From the NCBI GenBank assembly GCA_020912385.1, contig CP087215.1, positions 744,001 to 808,000 on the forward strand: a stretch of DNA of 64,000 bases, written 5' to 3'. The notes under the pieces are model-generated. The model worked only from the letters and a program-made list of their open reading frames with translations. It was not told the origin of the DNA and did not search any database. Position 1 is the stretch's first letter. Every line of letters starts with the position of its first letter. Source of the DNA: Neofusicoccum parvum. Lineage: Eukaryota > Ascomycota > Dothideomycetes > Botryosphaeriales > Botryosphaeriaceae. Shown piece by piece: positions 22,968-34,450 of the stretch. The position numbers were made by a program, and so were the translations under genes.

Positions 22968-23563
22968 TGTGCTGAGGAGATGGGAACAAGTGAGAGACAC
23001 GGCAAAATCTCTTGTTTCACAGCCAGGGGCCGAGTTCTTTATCCTGGAGAGCCATCTCGGAATGCAGGTCGGAAACGGGCCGCTGCGATGTGGGCGGTGG
23101 GATTCCGAGTGCGCTAGCTGTTCCGGGTAGCACGATGCACGCTGCAGAGCACGGATCCATGCGGCCGGCCGCCATCAATATCGCCGGGTAGGTTTCTGCC
23201 AGAGCGTCGCGGTGACGACACGCGATGATTCCAGCTTTGCCACCGCGTGCGGCCTGATCTGGATCTGGATCGGTGGACTGCCGTTTCGGTACGCAGCTGC
23301 AGAAGAAAAAGGGCCGACGGAGGCAGTCCAGCGAATCCGACCCAATAACACTGTGGCGTCTGTCGCGGTCGCCGCGGCGCAGCGCGCCCCCACTACCCCG
23401 CAGGGGGCTCAGCCACTGGCACTGCACGTGCTGGCGGACGATGGGCGATCTCCTCCACTTGCCGGACGGCATTGGACGGGCGGTGGATAAGACGGGCGGC
23501 ATGCGCGGTTGGCGGCGGAAAGCGTCACTGCTGCCTTGGTCTCACGCGAGCTCACGCGCCGAC
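22968..23563. promoter_or_regulatory. Divergent MFS/regulator promoter with TCGGAA sites
   Basis: This 596-bp shared upstream region holds TCGGAA at 23057-23062, GGTCGGAAA at 23067-23075, TTCCGA at 23103-23108 and the related ATCCGACC at 23335-23342. CGG half-sites are what Zn2Cys6 proteins bind. The same hexamer recurs in the promoter at 27.5-28.0 kb. The frame of the regulator remains open upstream to 23273, so its start is chosen, not proven. Confidence 0.55.
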
Positions 23564-25955
23564 ATGGGGGACCGCGGCCGGCCAATCGGGGGCCCGCCGA
23601 TTCGCCCCCCCAAACGTAAGCGCCTCTCTCGCGCCTGCAACTGGTGCCGCAAGCAGAAGGTCCGCTGTGATGAATCTCTCCCCTCCTGTCTGAACTGTCG
23701 CCTTCGCAACCTCCACTGCCTGACCACCGAGCCCAAGACCGGCGCAGAGATCGCCTCAACCGACCGCAAGCACTCCGCAAAGCACCGCCCGTCGCCGCCA
23801 GAATGTCGCTCGGATCCGGGTTCGCCGTATTCCTCAACCACTGCAAGTACCGCCACGAGCATGCTGGCCCTGGCAACCCCCGGCTTGCGCAGGACGGACA
23901 GCTCCAGCACGACCAGTACGGCGCTGCCCGCCACGAGCAGCGCCCGGTCTCTCCCGCCATGGACCAGCTTGCCGACGCCCGAGACGACATTCGCACTGCC
24001 TCCAGCATCCAGCCGCGCCGGCCCTCCTCCATCTCCTCCGAGGCCTCGCACTGAGCCTGCCGCCGCAGCCCAGGAAGAGCCACGGGGCAACGCCGTCCTC
24101 ACGCCGCAGAGCTCCGACTACGCAATCAACTACGGCGACGAACCCGTGAGGCGCAAGTTCCTTGGCGCCAGCAGCTCTCAGGTGCTTGTGCAGTGGCTCG
24201 ACCTTTCCTTTTCTCGCCGCGGACCCTGGCCTAACGTTTCTCAGTTTTTCCGTTACGGTATTTCCACTGCTGAAGAGTTCACCCATGATTTATGGCCCTC
24301 CCCGAAACCTCTGCCTCCCTACCCAGAATGCGCCAAGTATCTCTCGGTCTACCACTCCCGGATCCACCCCCTGTTCCCCGTCCTGGACGTCCCGGAACTC
24401 ACTGGAATATTCAAGGACCTTGCCGACAAAGACCCTCGGAGCTTAAGCCAATCAGATCTCCCTTCCCTTGCCTGCTGCTACGCCGTGACGAGCATCGGCA
24501 TGGATGCAATTTCCGGAAAGCCGTCTGATCTGGCCACAGAATACCTCACGAGTGCCTATTCACTGTATGCCCACACTATTGCTATGCCGTATCTGCGGTC
24601 TATTCAAGCGTTGCTGCTTTTGGCACTTGCCCTCAGGGGTCGCCATAAGGAGGGCGTTGCGTGGCACGTGATTGGACACGCCGTTCGCATGGCTCAGTCA
24701 CTTGGCTTGCACCGCCACCAACAGCCTGACCAAGCCCGGGCTGACGCCACCTCGGATCTCGCCAGACCCCGAATCCACCTCGACCGCAACATCTGGTGGT
24801 CACTCTTCTGTCTGGAAAAGATGATGGCCCTCCAAACAGGGCGCCCCTCGGCTGTTCGGGATGAAGATTGTGACCAGACCTTGCCGTCACCGGACTCACC
24901 TTCCTCGAATTTCTTTTTGTATTACTTGGTCGGTCTGGCACAGGTGCAAAGTGCAATCGCACAGAGCATGAACACCCAGACGAACCGGAAGAGGAGTATG
25001 CGTGATTTCTTTCACGACGTGGCTCAGCTTGACAACCAGTTGGTGATGTGGGCGGAAGGCTTGCCTGACAATCTTCGACCTGGGTCAACACTGTACTGTA
25101 CGCCGGAAGACCAGCCATTTGCAACCTTCTTCTCCGCCTGCTACCACGAGACGTAAGGTTCAACTCTTGATCTTGTCCGAAGACACGCTAAAGCTATGAA
25201 CAGGATAATCACTCTCCACCGGACGGCCCTGATACTTGACACCAACGTCTTCCGCGAGCAGGTCAAACGGCACGTGCCTGACATTCAATCATCCTACCGA
25301 CTCAACCATGCTGAGGACATCTGCATTGCTTCAGCCCGCGCCATCGTCCGCGTGCTCAATGAACTCAAAAGCTCATGCGGAGACTTGGCTCACCTCCTCA
25401 CCGCCTCGGTGCCTCTTCTGTCTACCTTTGTCCTGACCATTTCCATTCTCAAGCATCCCGCCCGGTGGAATGTGAAGACTGATCTGGCTGTAAGAAGTTG
25501 CCATCCACCCCCTAAATGCGAGTTACTGAGACAAGCTGCAGCTTCTTCTCAACATCGCAACTTTTACTGAGGACATCTTCGTCTCGGTCGGCCAGGATGC
25601 AGCATTTAACAAGATGTTTGGGCTGATGCGCGACACGGCCTCCAAGCACGTGAAGCTGGCGGTCCCAGTGTCGGAAATCCCTGGCGAAAGGCAACAACCA
25701 CAGGCGACTATCTCAAGTAACTCAAGCCATGTGCTGGCGACACAGGCGCGAGAACCGAGCTCCTCTGATAGAACCGAACACGACGATGGCCAATATTCTT
25801 CTCACCACACCGCTGGGCTGGATTCCTTCTTGAGTGAAGAACCGTGGACGCAACTTCTTTCTGGAAACCTGGATCTCGGGATGGCGCCTTGGGATTATGA
25901 CTTGGAAACGTTTCTGGGTTTACCGCATTTTGATGAGGGTGGCTCGGGGTTATGA
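23564..25955 (+). CDS. Zn2Cys6 transcription factor with fungal-specific TF domain
   Basis: Exons 23564-25152, 25204-25489 and 25542-25955 give 762 residues. The binuclear zinc cluster is canonical: Cys25, 28, 35, 42, 45 and 52 (C-X2-C-X6-C-X6-C-X2-C-X6-C), led by a basic PPKRKR. A Ser/Pro/Thr-rich linker follows. The fungal-specific TF domain (PF04082-like) starts near residue 250, with YLSVYHSRIHPLFPVLD, HVIGHAVRMAQSLGLHRH and NIWWSLFCLEKMMALQTGRPS. The acidic C-terminal tail could activate transcription. The start at MGDRGRP was chosen because the upstream extension lacks coding character. It is divergent from the MFS gene and near two oxygenase genes, so it is likely a pathway-specific nuclear regulator. 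Confidence 0.92.
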
Positions 25956-26253
25956 TGTGAACTCGCGCGGCTGTATTAATAATGATTCCCCCCTTTGCGG
26001 AGAAGTGTGGTTGTAATGCCTTGTTGACTTGTTTTAGCGTCTGATTCTGCTGCATTGCGTTGCGTCATTTCCTTTTTCATCACATAACCAGTCTTCATTA
26101 GTTCTGGTTGCCAGGGTCCTCAACAGAAATCGATTGAGCTACAGCTTTCACGTGTAATCTCAAATGTTCTCAGACGAGCGGTTTACTAATTAGAACAGCC
26201 AATTTGGAGGTAAAAGTTCCCAATACGCCATCCATCAAAATCAGTCCTCAATC

Positions 26254-27491
26254 TTACGCCCCAACCGCTACCTCCGGCTGAATCTTCGACGGCTGCGGGA
26301 CGTTAACAACTGCAGCAGCGGAAGCAGCATGTCCATCACCAGCCGTACTCTTGGTTTCCTCCTGGATGTACGGGATACCGGTGAGCTTAAAGGCACGCTC
26401 ATCCAGAACCGGCTCGTTGACAGGCCTGAACCTGTTGTGCGGGTCATCCTTGCCATCACGCTTGGCGACGTTGCTGCCAACGTGTTTGGCATTAGGCCAA
26501 TGAGTAGTCCCGACACGCGCTGCACCACCATCAGTCAGCAACCCCGCAAACAAAAAAAAAGGGGCACCTCCCACCGCGCCGCACTCACCCTCAAACGCAT
26601 CCCTCTTCCGCCTCAAATCCTCCTGCGTCGCCTCCGCCACCGGCATGTAGCACGTGTACACGGCAAACCGCGGCTGCCTGCTCCCCTCGGCCGGCGGCAG
26701 GTTGTAGTGCGGCGTCCTGCTATCCCACACCAGCAGATCCCCCGGCTCCGCGCACAGCTTCTCCCACCGACAACCCCGCTCCTCCAGCCACGCCATCCCC
26801 CTCCCCGTAAACCCGTACCACTCGGGCGTCCACGCCGGGATCCGCTCCTCCCCCTCCGCCCGCATCGCGGCGTGGAACGCCTCGCTGACGCGGTGCCCGC
26901 CGCGGCACACGATCAGCCCGCCGTCACCGGGCCCGTTCGGCAGCAGGTTGACCAGCCCCTGCAAGCAGCGGAAGCCGCCCACCTCGGGGTCCTGGTCCTG
27001 GTGCGGCCAGGGCTCGTTGGGGGCCAGGTCGGCGCGGTGCGGGAAGGAGGCGTTGAGCGCGTCGAACGAGACGAGCAGGTCGGGCGTCGCGTAGGCGGCG
27101 GCGAAGGGCGCGGCGACGCCGGGTTCGGCGCGGATGGACCAGGTGAAGCGCTCGTGCGTGGCGGCGTAGTGGAGGATCATGCCTTTTTCGGTGATGTGCG
27201 GGAGGTGGCGGTGGTGGATGGTGGAGGGGTCGTGGCGGTTGAAGCCGAGGTTGCTGGGGGGTGGGTGAGTGATGGGGAGGGTGGAGAGGGGCGGCGCGCT
27301 TACAAGCCTTCCAGCCACGAGTACATCTCGTCGGCGTAGGCGTCGGCGCGGTCGCGTGGGATGGCGCCTTTGATGATGGCGAAGCCGTCGCGTGAGAGGT
27401 CGTCGCGGAAGTCGCCGTAGTGCCGGTCCGCCGCGGAGCACTTGAGGCGGTCGGGACCGGAGGGCTGGGGTTGGATGGGCTGGGAGGACAT
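26254..27491 (-). CDS. Phytanoyl-CoA dioxygenase (PhyH) family Fe(II)/2-oxoglutarate oxygenase
   Basis: Exons 27491-27304, 27253-26589 and 26519-26254 on the minus strand (introns 50 and 69 nt, the second with GTGAGT and branch GCTGACT) give 372 residues. The N-terminal DLSRDGFAIIKGAIP is the usual PhyH entry. Iron ligands are His147 and Asp149 in WPHQDQD and His245 in DSRTPHYNLPP. The family couples oxidation of 2-oxoglutarate to hydroxylation of small molecules, in fungi often during secondary metabolism; the substrate here is unknown. It is divergent from the FAD monooxygenase with a 545-bp shared promoter, suggesting co-expression, and tail-to-tail with the Zn2Cys6 regulator about 300 bp away. 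Confidence 0.9.
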
Positions 27492-28036
27492 GGTGGATGG
27501 CTAGTGTGCTCGGGAGGTGAGATGGTGTTGAGGAGATAAGATGGGATGGTCGAAGTGGAGACGAGGGCAAGAATCGGGGGAATTATATGCGCTGCGGTCG
27601 TTGCTGGTGCGCCCTTGCTGACGCACGAAGGCCGAATTGCAGATCGAGAAGCATTCCGTCTTGGTGCGTGTGCTGTTTGCTCTCCGTGCTGGCTGTGGTC
27701 TCCGATCCGGCAGGGAGATGGAATACGACGCCGGAAACGTGGGCGGCTACCCGGCGATCCTCCACACTTCGTCCACCTTTCCGACCGCCTTTCCGACTTG
27801 GCGAGGCTTTCTCTTTCCGGAACTGTGGGGTCGGAAAGAGCACGCGATTCCGACCCACAGACTTTTGGCGGGGTACTGCAGGAGCTGTAGCTGCTCGCGG
27901 CATGTTAAGTGTGGCGGGTGGAGGGAATTGGGGTGGAAAGACGTGTGGAGCTTGACTTCGACAAACCTTCTTCGTCAACTCCCTCCTGCGTCTCCTCAGA
28001 TTGAACTGCACATCAACCACTGCATACAATCAAGCC
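27492..28036. promoter_or_regulatory. Divergent oxygenase promoter with four TTCCGA/TCGGAA sites
   Basis: CTTTCCGACC at 27777-27786, CTTTCCGAC at 27789-27797, its inverse GGTCGGAAAG at 27829-27838 and ATTCCGACC from 27847. The first and third form a perfect 10-nt inverted repeat with a 42-nt spacer. The sites sit between two divergent oxygenase genes and match sites in the promoter at 23.0-23.4 kb, so they are candidate binding sites for the neighbouring Zn2Cys6 protein. Confidence 0.6.
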
Positions 28037-29593
28037 ATGTCTACTCTCGAGAATGGAACTAAGCGGCCCTTCCGTATCATCATCGTTGGCGGAGGCATAT
28101 GCGGGCTCAGCGCTGTAAAACCAAATCCGCTACCCTTCTTCATTCTCGGAGTCTTTCTCATAAATCCCAGGCAATAGCCCTTCGCGGCCCCGGGCGCGAG
28201 ATCACCATTCTTGAGCAGTCCAGCTTCCTGCGCGAGATCGGTGCCGCCATTTCACTGCAGCCAAATGCTTCCAAGATTCTCGAGCAGCGATGGAGGGTCG
28301 GGACCGGCGACGACGCGACAGAGCCCGAATGCAAGCGCGTCGTCGACAAGGGCTTCCGGATATACTCGACCGAGGGGGAGCTAGTGAAGGAGATCCCGCT
28401 GGTGACCAAGGTCGAATACGGAGCTGTGAGTGCTGCCTGCTCGCCCTTCCCCAAGACACCTCCTCTCCACACCCAGCCCGACCCTCTTCCACCCTCCATT
28501 CTTCCTCCCAATCCCCCAATCCCAGCACCAATCCCCCTAACCCCCCTCCCCCACCAGGACCGCATAATCTACCACCGCCGCGACCTGCACGCCCTCCTCC
28601 TCCACGCCGCCACCTCACCCCACCGCCCCGGCCCCCCGGCCTCGCTCCGCCTCTCCACGCGCGTCGCGTCCGCCTGCCCGGCCACCGGCACCGTGCGCCT
28701 CGCCGACTCGACCACCCCTCTCTCCGCCGACCTCGTCGTCGCCGCCGACGGCATCCACAGCGCCCTGCGCGCCGCCGTCCTCGGCCGCGCCGCCCCCGCC
28801 GCCGCCACCGGCCTGTCCGCCTACCGCTTCATGGCGCCCGTCGCCGCGCTGCGCGCCACGCCCTTCGCGGCCCGCGTCGACCCGGCCGCGCCGTACACGA
28901 GCATGGTGATGGGTTGGGATCGGCGGTTGGTGATGGGGCCGTGTCGGGTGGGGGAGGGGGAGGGGGGCGACTATGCGGTTGTGGCGATCGTGCCGGATGC
29001 GTTGATGCGGGAGGATGCGGCTGGGGCGGGGTGGCGGACGGAGGGGTCGGTGGAGGCGTTGAGGGAGGCGTATAGGGATTTTCCGGAGTGGCTGACCGGG
29101 CTGTTCGACGTGGCGGGGCCGGTGGGGCTGTGGCAGTTGAGGGATTTGGAGCCGTTGGAGAGGTGGAGGAGGGGGAGGGTGGTGCTGGTTGGGGATGCGG
29201 CGCATGCCATGTTGCCGACGCAGGGACAGGGGGCTAGTCAGAGCTTGGAGGATGCGGAGGCGCTGGGAGCGATGTTTGAGGGGGTGGACGGGTGGGTGGA
29301 TGGGGAGGAGGTGGAGAGGAGGTTGGAGGAGGTGGTTAAGTGCAGGTACGAAAGGGCGACGCTGATTCAGGCGTACAGTCGGAATGCAGCGAAGCCGGCG
29401 ACGAACGGGAAGGACTCAAAGGTCACGCTGTAAGTTGTTCTACTGGTAGAATTGCGGGCCCTCAGGTGCTAACAAGCTGGTGCGTCACAGGACCACTGCA
29501 GAGTTCATGGATTACAACTGCACCTACAACGGCGCGAAGGACTTCCAGCGGAGGCAGCGTGAGGGTACAACGCTGACTGCTGTTCAAGGGTAG
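28037..29593 (+). CDS. FAD-dependent monooxygenase (salicylate hydroxylase-like)
   Basis: Exons 28037-28114, 28171-28425, 28558-29429 and 29491-29593 give 435 residues, typical of class A flavoprotein monooxygenases. Landmarks are the FAD-binding IIIVGGGICGLSA (residues 14-26), the DG motif AADGIHSALR (173-182) and GDAAHAMLPTQGQG (323-336). Introns have GT-AG ends and CTAAC branches at 28537 and 29469. The family uses NAD(P)H and O2 to hydroxylate aromatic or polyketide substrates; the actual substrate is unknown. The divergent partner is the PhyH-type oxygenase. Codon endings switch from mostly C to mostly G near 28,900. Confidence 0.92.
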
Positions 29594-29682
29594 GGAAATC
29601 AGGAGATATGAGCAACAGCTTTTAGATAGTGGACACTTGAATGGACTCATTTACGGGGGGTATCAGAGCGAACTTCATCAGA

Positions 29683-31371
29683 TCATAACCCCACACTCGC
29701 TTCCAACCCAGCTTGCTCAGAAATTGCCATGCAATCCACCTCTTCCACAACATCTTGTAGCGCTGCATCGCTTGTGCACTCCCCACAAACCGCCGTGTGA
29801 TTCCTCACGAATGTCGCCTCATCCCATTCCGGCTCCACGTCACTCCTCTCGAGCACCCAGTCCCTCACCACCCGCCCGTAAGCATTACCGTCGTAACTGC
29901 CGCACCCCTCAGGCCCCAGCTTCGCAAAGTACTTCCTCTCCGTCATGACCCCATAGTCCATGTCCCTCAGGTCCCAGCAATCCACCTCTTCCAGCACATT
30001 CCACCGCACTGTCCTCATTCTCCTGAACACACCAGGCCAACTCCCCTTCTCTACGAGCAACATGGACCCTTTTAGACGCAACCTTCTCAAGCTGGGCGCC
30101 ATTCTACCAAGCATAGCCACCAATCTTTTTTCTGTGGTGCAGACCCCCAACTCCAGCTCCCTCAACCGCGGCCATGTCCCCGTGAAGAACGTGAAGATAT
30201 CGCAGTCCTCCTCCACCGGGATACCTCCACCATCGCCTTCATCATCGTCGAACGGGGTGAGTACAAGCCTAAGATGCTCGAGCGCCTGTGCCGTGCTTAG
30301 ACAATCCTTCGACAGCTGCCACATGACCTGGCCAGCATGCGGCTCGCCATCCTCGCAGATCCGATACCTCACCTCGACATCCAGCCGCGAGAGATGCGCA
30401 AACGCCGCATGGACCAGCGCAACCTGCATCTCCGCATCCGCCCCACCCCCCACCACCTTCCCGCCCGGCTCCACCCCCTCCACAGCCCTCCCCATCCCCT
30501 CAAAGAAAAACCACTCCGCAACCCCCATCTCCACCGGCCCGCCCCCAACCCTCTCATCCCACCCCACCCTCAACCCCGACACAGCCGCCGCCCTCCCCGC
30601 CCCCGCCCTCCACCCCACCACCCTCAGCAGATACACCACCCCAAACCCTTCCAACCACCCCCTCCCCCTCTCCACCCCCCTCCCACCCAACTCCACCCCC
30701 CTCCACCAAACCGCCCCTCCCCCCGCCTCAACCACCACCTCCCGCAGCCCCGCCAGCCCCGCCACCGCCTCCTCAAACGCCGCATACACCCCGAGAAACC
30801 ACCTCTCGCACCCCCCGCCCTCCGCCGGCCCCACCAACCCGCCCCGCCCCCTTAGCGGCAACCGCGCCGCCAACCCCTCCACCTCCTCCCGCTCGCGCAT
30901 CCTATCGCGCTCATACCGCGCCCACAGCACCTCCGCCTCCGCCGCCAGGCGCGGCGGCAAGGCATCGCGGAACGCGGCGGGCGAGCTGAACGCCGGCAGG
31001 GGGCGGTGGAGGCGGAGGGTGCGGACGAGGGGGGCGAGGTGCGGGGAAGCGGCGAGGGCGGAGAGGCGGGCGAGGCTGGAGGGGCGGGGGTGGAGGGGGG
31101 CGGTGGCGAAGAGGTGAGTGGATGCGGCGGGGAGGAGGGAGGGGTGGGTGAGGCGGGCGGGCTTGAGGGAGGGGCGGGGGAGGTGGGTGAGGATTTGGGA
31201 GAGGAGTTCGGGGGGGAGGGTGGGGAGGGTTGGGGGGTGTCTGGTGGGGGTTTTGGGGGAGGTGGGGAGGGAGGTGGTGAGGGAGGGAGGGCAGGTTGAT
31301 GCGCGGGGTCGGGGGCGGCGAGGGGTGGGGAGACTGGTCCTGTCGGTGGTGGTGGTGGCTCCTGATGCCAT
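29683..31371 (-). CDS. F-box-like protein
   Basis: A single exon of 562 residues. The ATG at 31371 (MASGATTTTDR) was chosen over an in-frame ATG at 31479 because the extension looks like leader sequence. After a Pro/Thr-rich N-terminus, LPPELLSQILTHLPRPSLKPARL (about residues 50-72) matches the start of an F-box. The rest, with LRRLRLKGS-like stretches, may fold as degenerate leucine-rich repeats. F-box proteins link substrates to SCF ubiquitin ligases through Skp1; the target is unknown. The sense strand flips from C-rich to G-rich near 30,950. It is convergent with the FAD monooxygenase, 89 bp apart. Confidence 0.75.
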   Translation of the reverse strand: MASGATTTTDRTSLPTPRRPRPRASTCPPSLTTSLPTSPKTPTRHPPTLPTLPPELLSQILTHLPRPSLKPARLTHPSLLPAASTHLFATAPLHPRPSSLARLSALAASPHLAPLVRTLRLHRPLPAFSSPAAFRDALPPRLAAEAEVLWARYERDRMREREEVEGLAARLPLRGRGGLVGPAEGGGCERWFLGVYAAFEEAVAGLAGLREVVVEAGGGAVWWRGVELGGRGVERGRGWLEGFGVVYLLRVVGWRAGAGRAAAVSGLRVGWDERVGGGPVEMGVAEWFFFEGMGRAVEGVEPGGKVVGGGADAEMQVALVHAAFAHLSRLDVEVRYRICEDGEPHAGQVMWQLSKDCLSTAQALEHLRLVLTPFDDDEGDGGGIPVEEDCDIFTFFTGTWPRLRELELGVCTTEKRLVAMLGRMAPSLRRLRLKGSMLLVEKGSWPGVFRRMRTVRWNVLEEVDCWDLRDMDYGVMTERKYFAKLGPEGCGSYDGNAYGRVVRDWVLERSDVEPEWDEATFVRNHTAVCGECTSDAALQDVVEEVDCMAISEQAGLEASVGL

Positions 31372-32953
31372 CTTGTCGTGAAAGTAAGGCGTGGACAACA
31401 CGCAGTCGTAATGTAATGTCGATGGTCGATGGAAAGGATGGGTCGAATGTAAATGGGCTGCAGAGCACAGCTGAGCCAATCGTAAGGGTCGTTGAAAGAG
31501 TCGTGGACTGCACCGCAGTCGTGGAATGAACGTCGTCTTGTTGCCTCGTTACTCCTGGTGTATTACCATCCAGACATCACTTCCGTGAATAGATATGCTC
31601 GCGAGTGTCGAAGATCCAGATGCAAGGATTTTCGAATCCCAGTCCGCGCCGTCGCAGGATGCAAGTCCAGACAAAACAGTGACGCATCCAGCACGCCTCA
31701 ACACCTCGAAGTGCACCAGTATATCGCAGCACAGTGCTGCCAGGTCCTCGGTAATCGCCCAGCAGATCTCTCGCATCTCACTCGCACGTTCGCGATACGC
31801 GCATGCAAGTCGGCTCGTTGTCGGACGTGCGCTGCGTCGCCCAATCGGGTCGGGACCGCCGTGTCGTCTGCGCACCCAGGACCGCTCTTGCGGCTCAGCC
31901 CAGTCAGAACAGATCAAACTCGTCTGGCCGGTCCGCGACGACGGCAGGGGCAGCCGTATCCCTGCTCGGGGAAGGCGGACAGCGTCGCCGGCACGATCGT
32001 CGACCTGCCTCGTCCTCTCTCGCTCGCGATCAGGACACCGCGGGGCTGTTCGAGGACGGATTGACGGCGGCGAAGACGTCCCAGCGTGTCCGGGATTGCC
32101 GACCGAGCAAGCAAACGAACATCCAGCCACGTCCTTGCGCCACCTCAGGCCCGGCGCGGCCCGGTCAGGTCAGGTCGCCGGCGCGGGCGCTGCTGCGCTC
32201 GGACGGGAGGGAAACCGTGGCGGCCGCCGATCCAGATGGCGCCGGGAAAAAACGAACGCTCGCGCCGCTTCCGCGCCCTTCGCGGCGAGCAAGTGTCGAC
32301 GTCGGTCGCCTCGGGCCGGTGCTGTCGAGAAGTTTTGCTGATTAAAGGGGCGGGAGACGAGGCAGGTTGGGTGTTGGGGGTTTGGCTGCGAAGACGTGTC
32401 GTCGACGGCATGAGAGGCGGACCCCTCATTCATGCGCTGCGACCCACGTGACGGTCGCCCTATAGCTGGATGGGTGTTATGCGTGCGTTAGAGAATGGGT
32501 CGATGGAGCATGCGGCGGTGGTGATCTAAGCCGCTTTGGGGGCGCAGAGGGTGGTAGCGTACCTGCTGTTCAATGCAAGTCTTGGCAACGACTCGCTTTG
32601 GGAAAACGGAGTGTGAGAGGCTGCTGGTGCTGGGTGTTGCCCGCTCGCATTCGGGACGCTGGTTTGGGGTGGTGCCGCAGGGCTGGTGCCGACTGAGCCC
32701 GGCGTGCTGGTTGGGGCGTGTTTGCGGCTATGCGCTGTGCAGACGTGCTGGCGGCTTTGAACAAAAGAGTCTATTCCCTATTACAAAACCTACGTCGTGG
32801 TATCTTTTAAGTGACCAAAAAGAAGGGTGCCCGATGCGGCACTTCAAATGCGCCTGTTGCTCCAGCTCCAGCCCCTGGGAAAGCCCCCGGATCGCAGCAA
32901 AACGTGACATACCGCTACGCCAAGCAAAAAAAAACCGCACTTTTACACGCACT
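31372..32953. other. Intergenic, no supported gene
   Basis: Frames of about 190-250 codons are open on both strands over 31.5-32.3 kb, but composition is Arg/Ser/Pro-rich without a motif. Nothing recognisable. Confidence 0.45.
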
Positions 32954-34450
32954 CTACTCCCGGGACACTTGCACGTGCGAGTGCACCATGATGCCGCCCG
33001 ACTCGTCCAGGATCTGCTTCTGGCTGTCCGAGTCGCTGTGGAGGCTCCCGTCTCTCTCGTAGCCAGCCTTGATCTGCGTCTCGTGCGTCGTGGTTCCGTA
33101 CTTGTCGGCCGCCGACGCTGCGGAGCTCCCGTTGCCGTCCTCCAGCTCGTACGTAGTGTCGAGGTCCTTGTAGGTGCGGCGCGCGTTGCTCGGGAAGGTT
33201 CCGGTGGCGTACTTTTGGCTGTTGAGGCCGTAGCGCGGCGTCGAGGGATCGCTCTCGGAGCCGCCCAGGTGCAGCACCTTGCGGAAGAGAGGGCGAAGCG
33301 TGCCAACGCAGCCGACGATCATGCCGATGCCGTTCTCGGCGTAGCCCCAGATCAGGATGTCGGAAATGGCATCTGGGCAGAATGTCAGCAAATGCGTGCG
33401 CAGCGGCGCTGGCGAACCCCGGCTGTCCGCAGGGGACTCACAAAGATAGTCGGTCGAGTTCTGCAGGTTGACCGTGTACTTGAGGCGAATGCACGCCGAC
33501 AGCGAGGCGCTGGATGACGCAATTAGCCTCGACCGCCCCAGATCTCGCGCCTTCAGGACCAACTCACAAGATACCCAAGCTCAGGATGGCGCCAACCGAG
33601 ATCTTGGCGTTGCGGTTAAGCTTCACGTTCCACAGCAGCGGGATGGGCCTGATGACTCGTTAGCCGCGGTGCCTGAGTCGCGGTACTCAACCGCACCCAA
33701 CCACTTACATGAACGCCGAAAACCAGTCGGTCGCGATATTGACTGCCGTCGTCGCGTAGTAGATGTCGGTGAGAATCCTTGCGTCGTTGCATCCTCCCGG
33801 CTGGTTCGTGTTCCACGCCCACCTGTTCAGGCCGTCAGTGCATCGTGTTTCGGGGCGCGCAGCCGCGGGGAAGACTTACGAGACCGGCTTGCACTGGAAA
33901 ATGATGTAGAAGGCGGCAATGACGTTCATGGTCGTGAACATGGCCGCCACCACATACTGGCTGTAAACGAAGGGCTTGCGTCCCTGGGCAATGCGGATCA
34001 ACTGGAACGCGATGCTGAGCTTGATTGGGATGATTGCGACGCAGTAGAACACCTCGAACATGAAGAACCACTGCGTCTGTCAGCCTGCTGCCGTTGTGAC
34101 TCGCCGCGGGCGTGACGTACCTTAAGGCCCAGTTCTTGGTACTTGTAGTTTGGATCACCCGGCTGCCCAAATCTCTGCTTGTGAACTCCGACACCATTAA
34201 AAGCGGCCACCAAGCACGACGCTGAGAGGATGGCGAAAGGGACCTGGCGGGTCAGTAAATGGAGACAGGGCATGGAGAGCGGGGACGCTACTGTAGCTGC
34301 TGTCATGCACCAATCATCAATTCCCCAGGCCGCCACCTTTAATCTTGTATACACCCGCAGCGCAAACATGGTGAAGGCGAGAATCGTGATGCTGATGATT
34401 GTGCCGGCCACGTGCGGCGCATTATCCACGAATATCGTCATGATGCACAA
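32954..34450 (-). CDS. Fungal rhodopsin-type (PTH11-like) integral membrane protein
   Basis: Seven exons on the minus strand: 34450-34292, 34243-34121, 34070-33880, 33822-33709, 33648-33568, 33509-33442 and 33372-32954. Introns are 48, 50, 57, 60, 58 and 69 nt, and the phases close to 384 residues. Landmarks are AGTIISITILAFTMFALRVYTR (TM1), WGIDDWCM, a third helix near IIPIKLSIAFQLIRIAQG, FQCKPVSWAWN and DWFSAFMPIPLLWNV. About seven helices are expected, then a 100-residue polar cytosolic tail. This matches the fungal rhodopsin-domain family (PF20684-like), which includes PTH11-like surface sensors. The first donor is GTAGCG, a poor match, but the join restores WGIDDWCMTAATVPFAILS. An alternative ATG lies three codons in. 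Confidence 0.88.

Noticed and set aside
30337..30855. His/Pro-rich frame on the plus strand
   Set aside because: Shadow of the C-rich strand opposite the F-box gene.
31625..31645. TTCGAATCCC string resembling a tRNA T-loop
   Set aside because: No matching acceptor or anticodon stems around it.
31595..32341. Frame of 248 codons on the plus strand
   Set aside because: A 193-codon opposite frame overlaps, and there is no domain or codon pattern like neighbouring genes.
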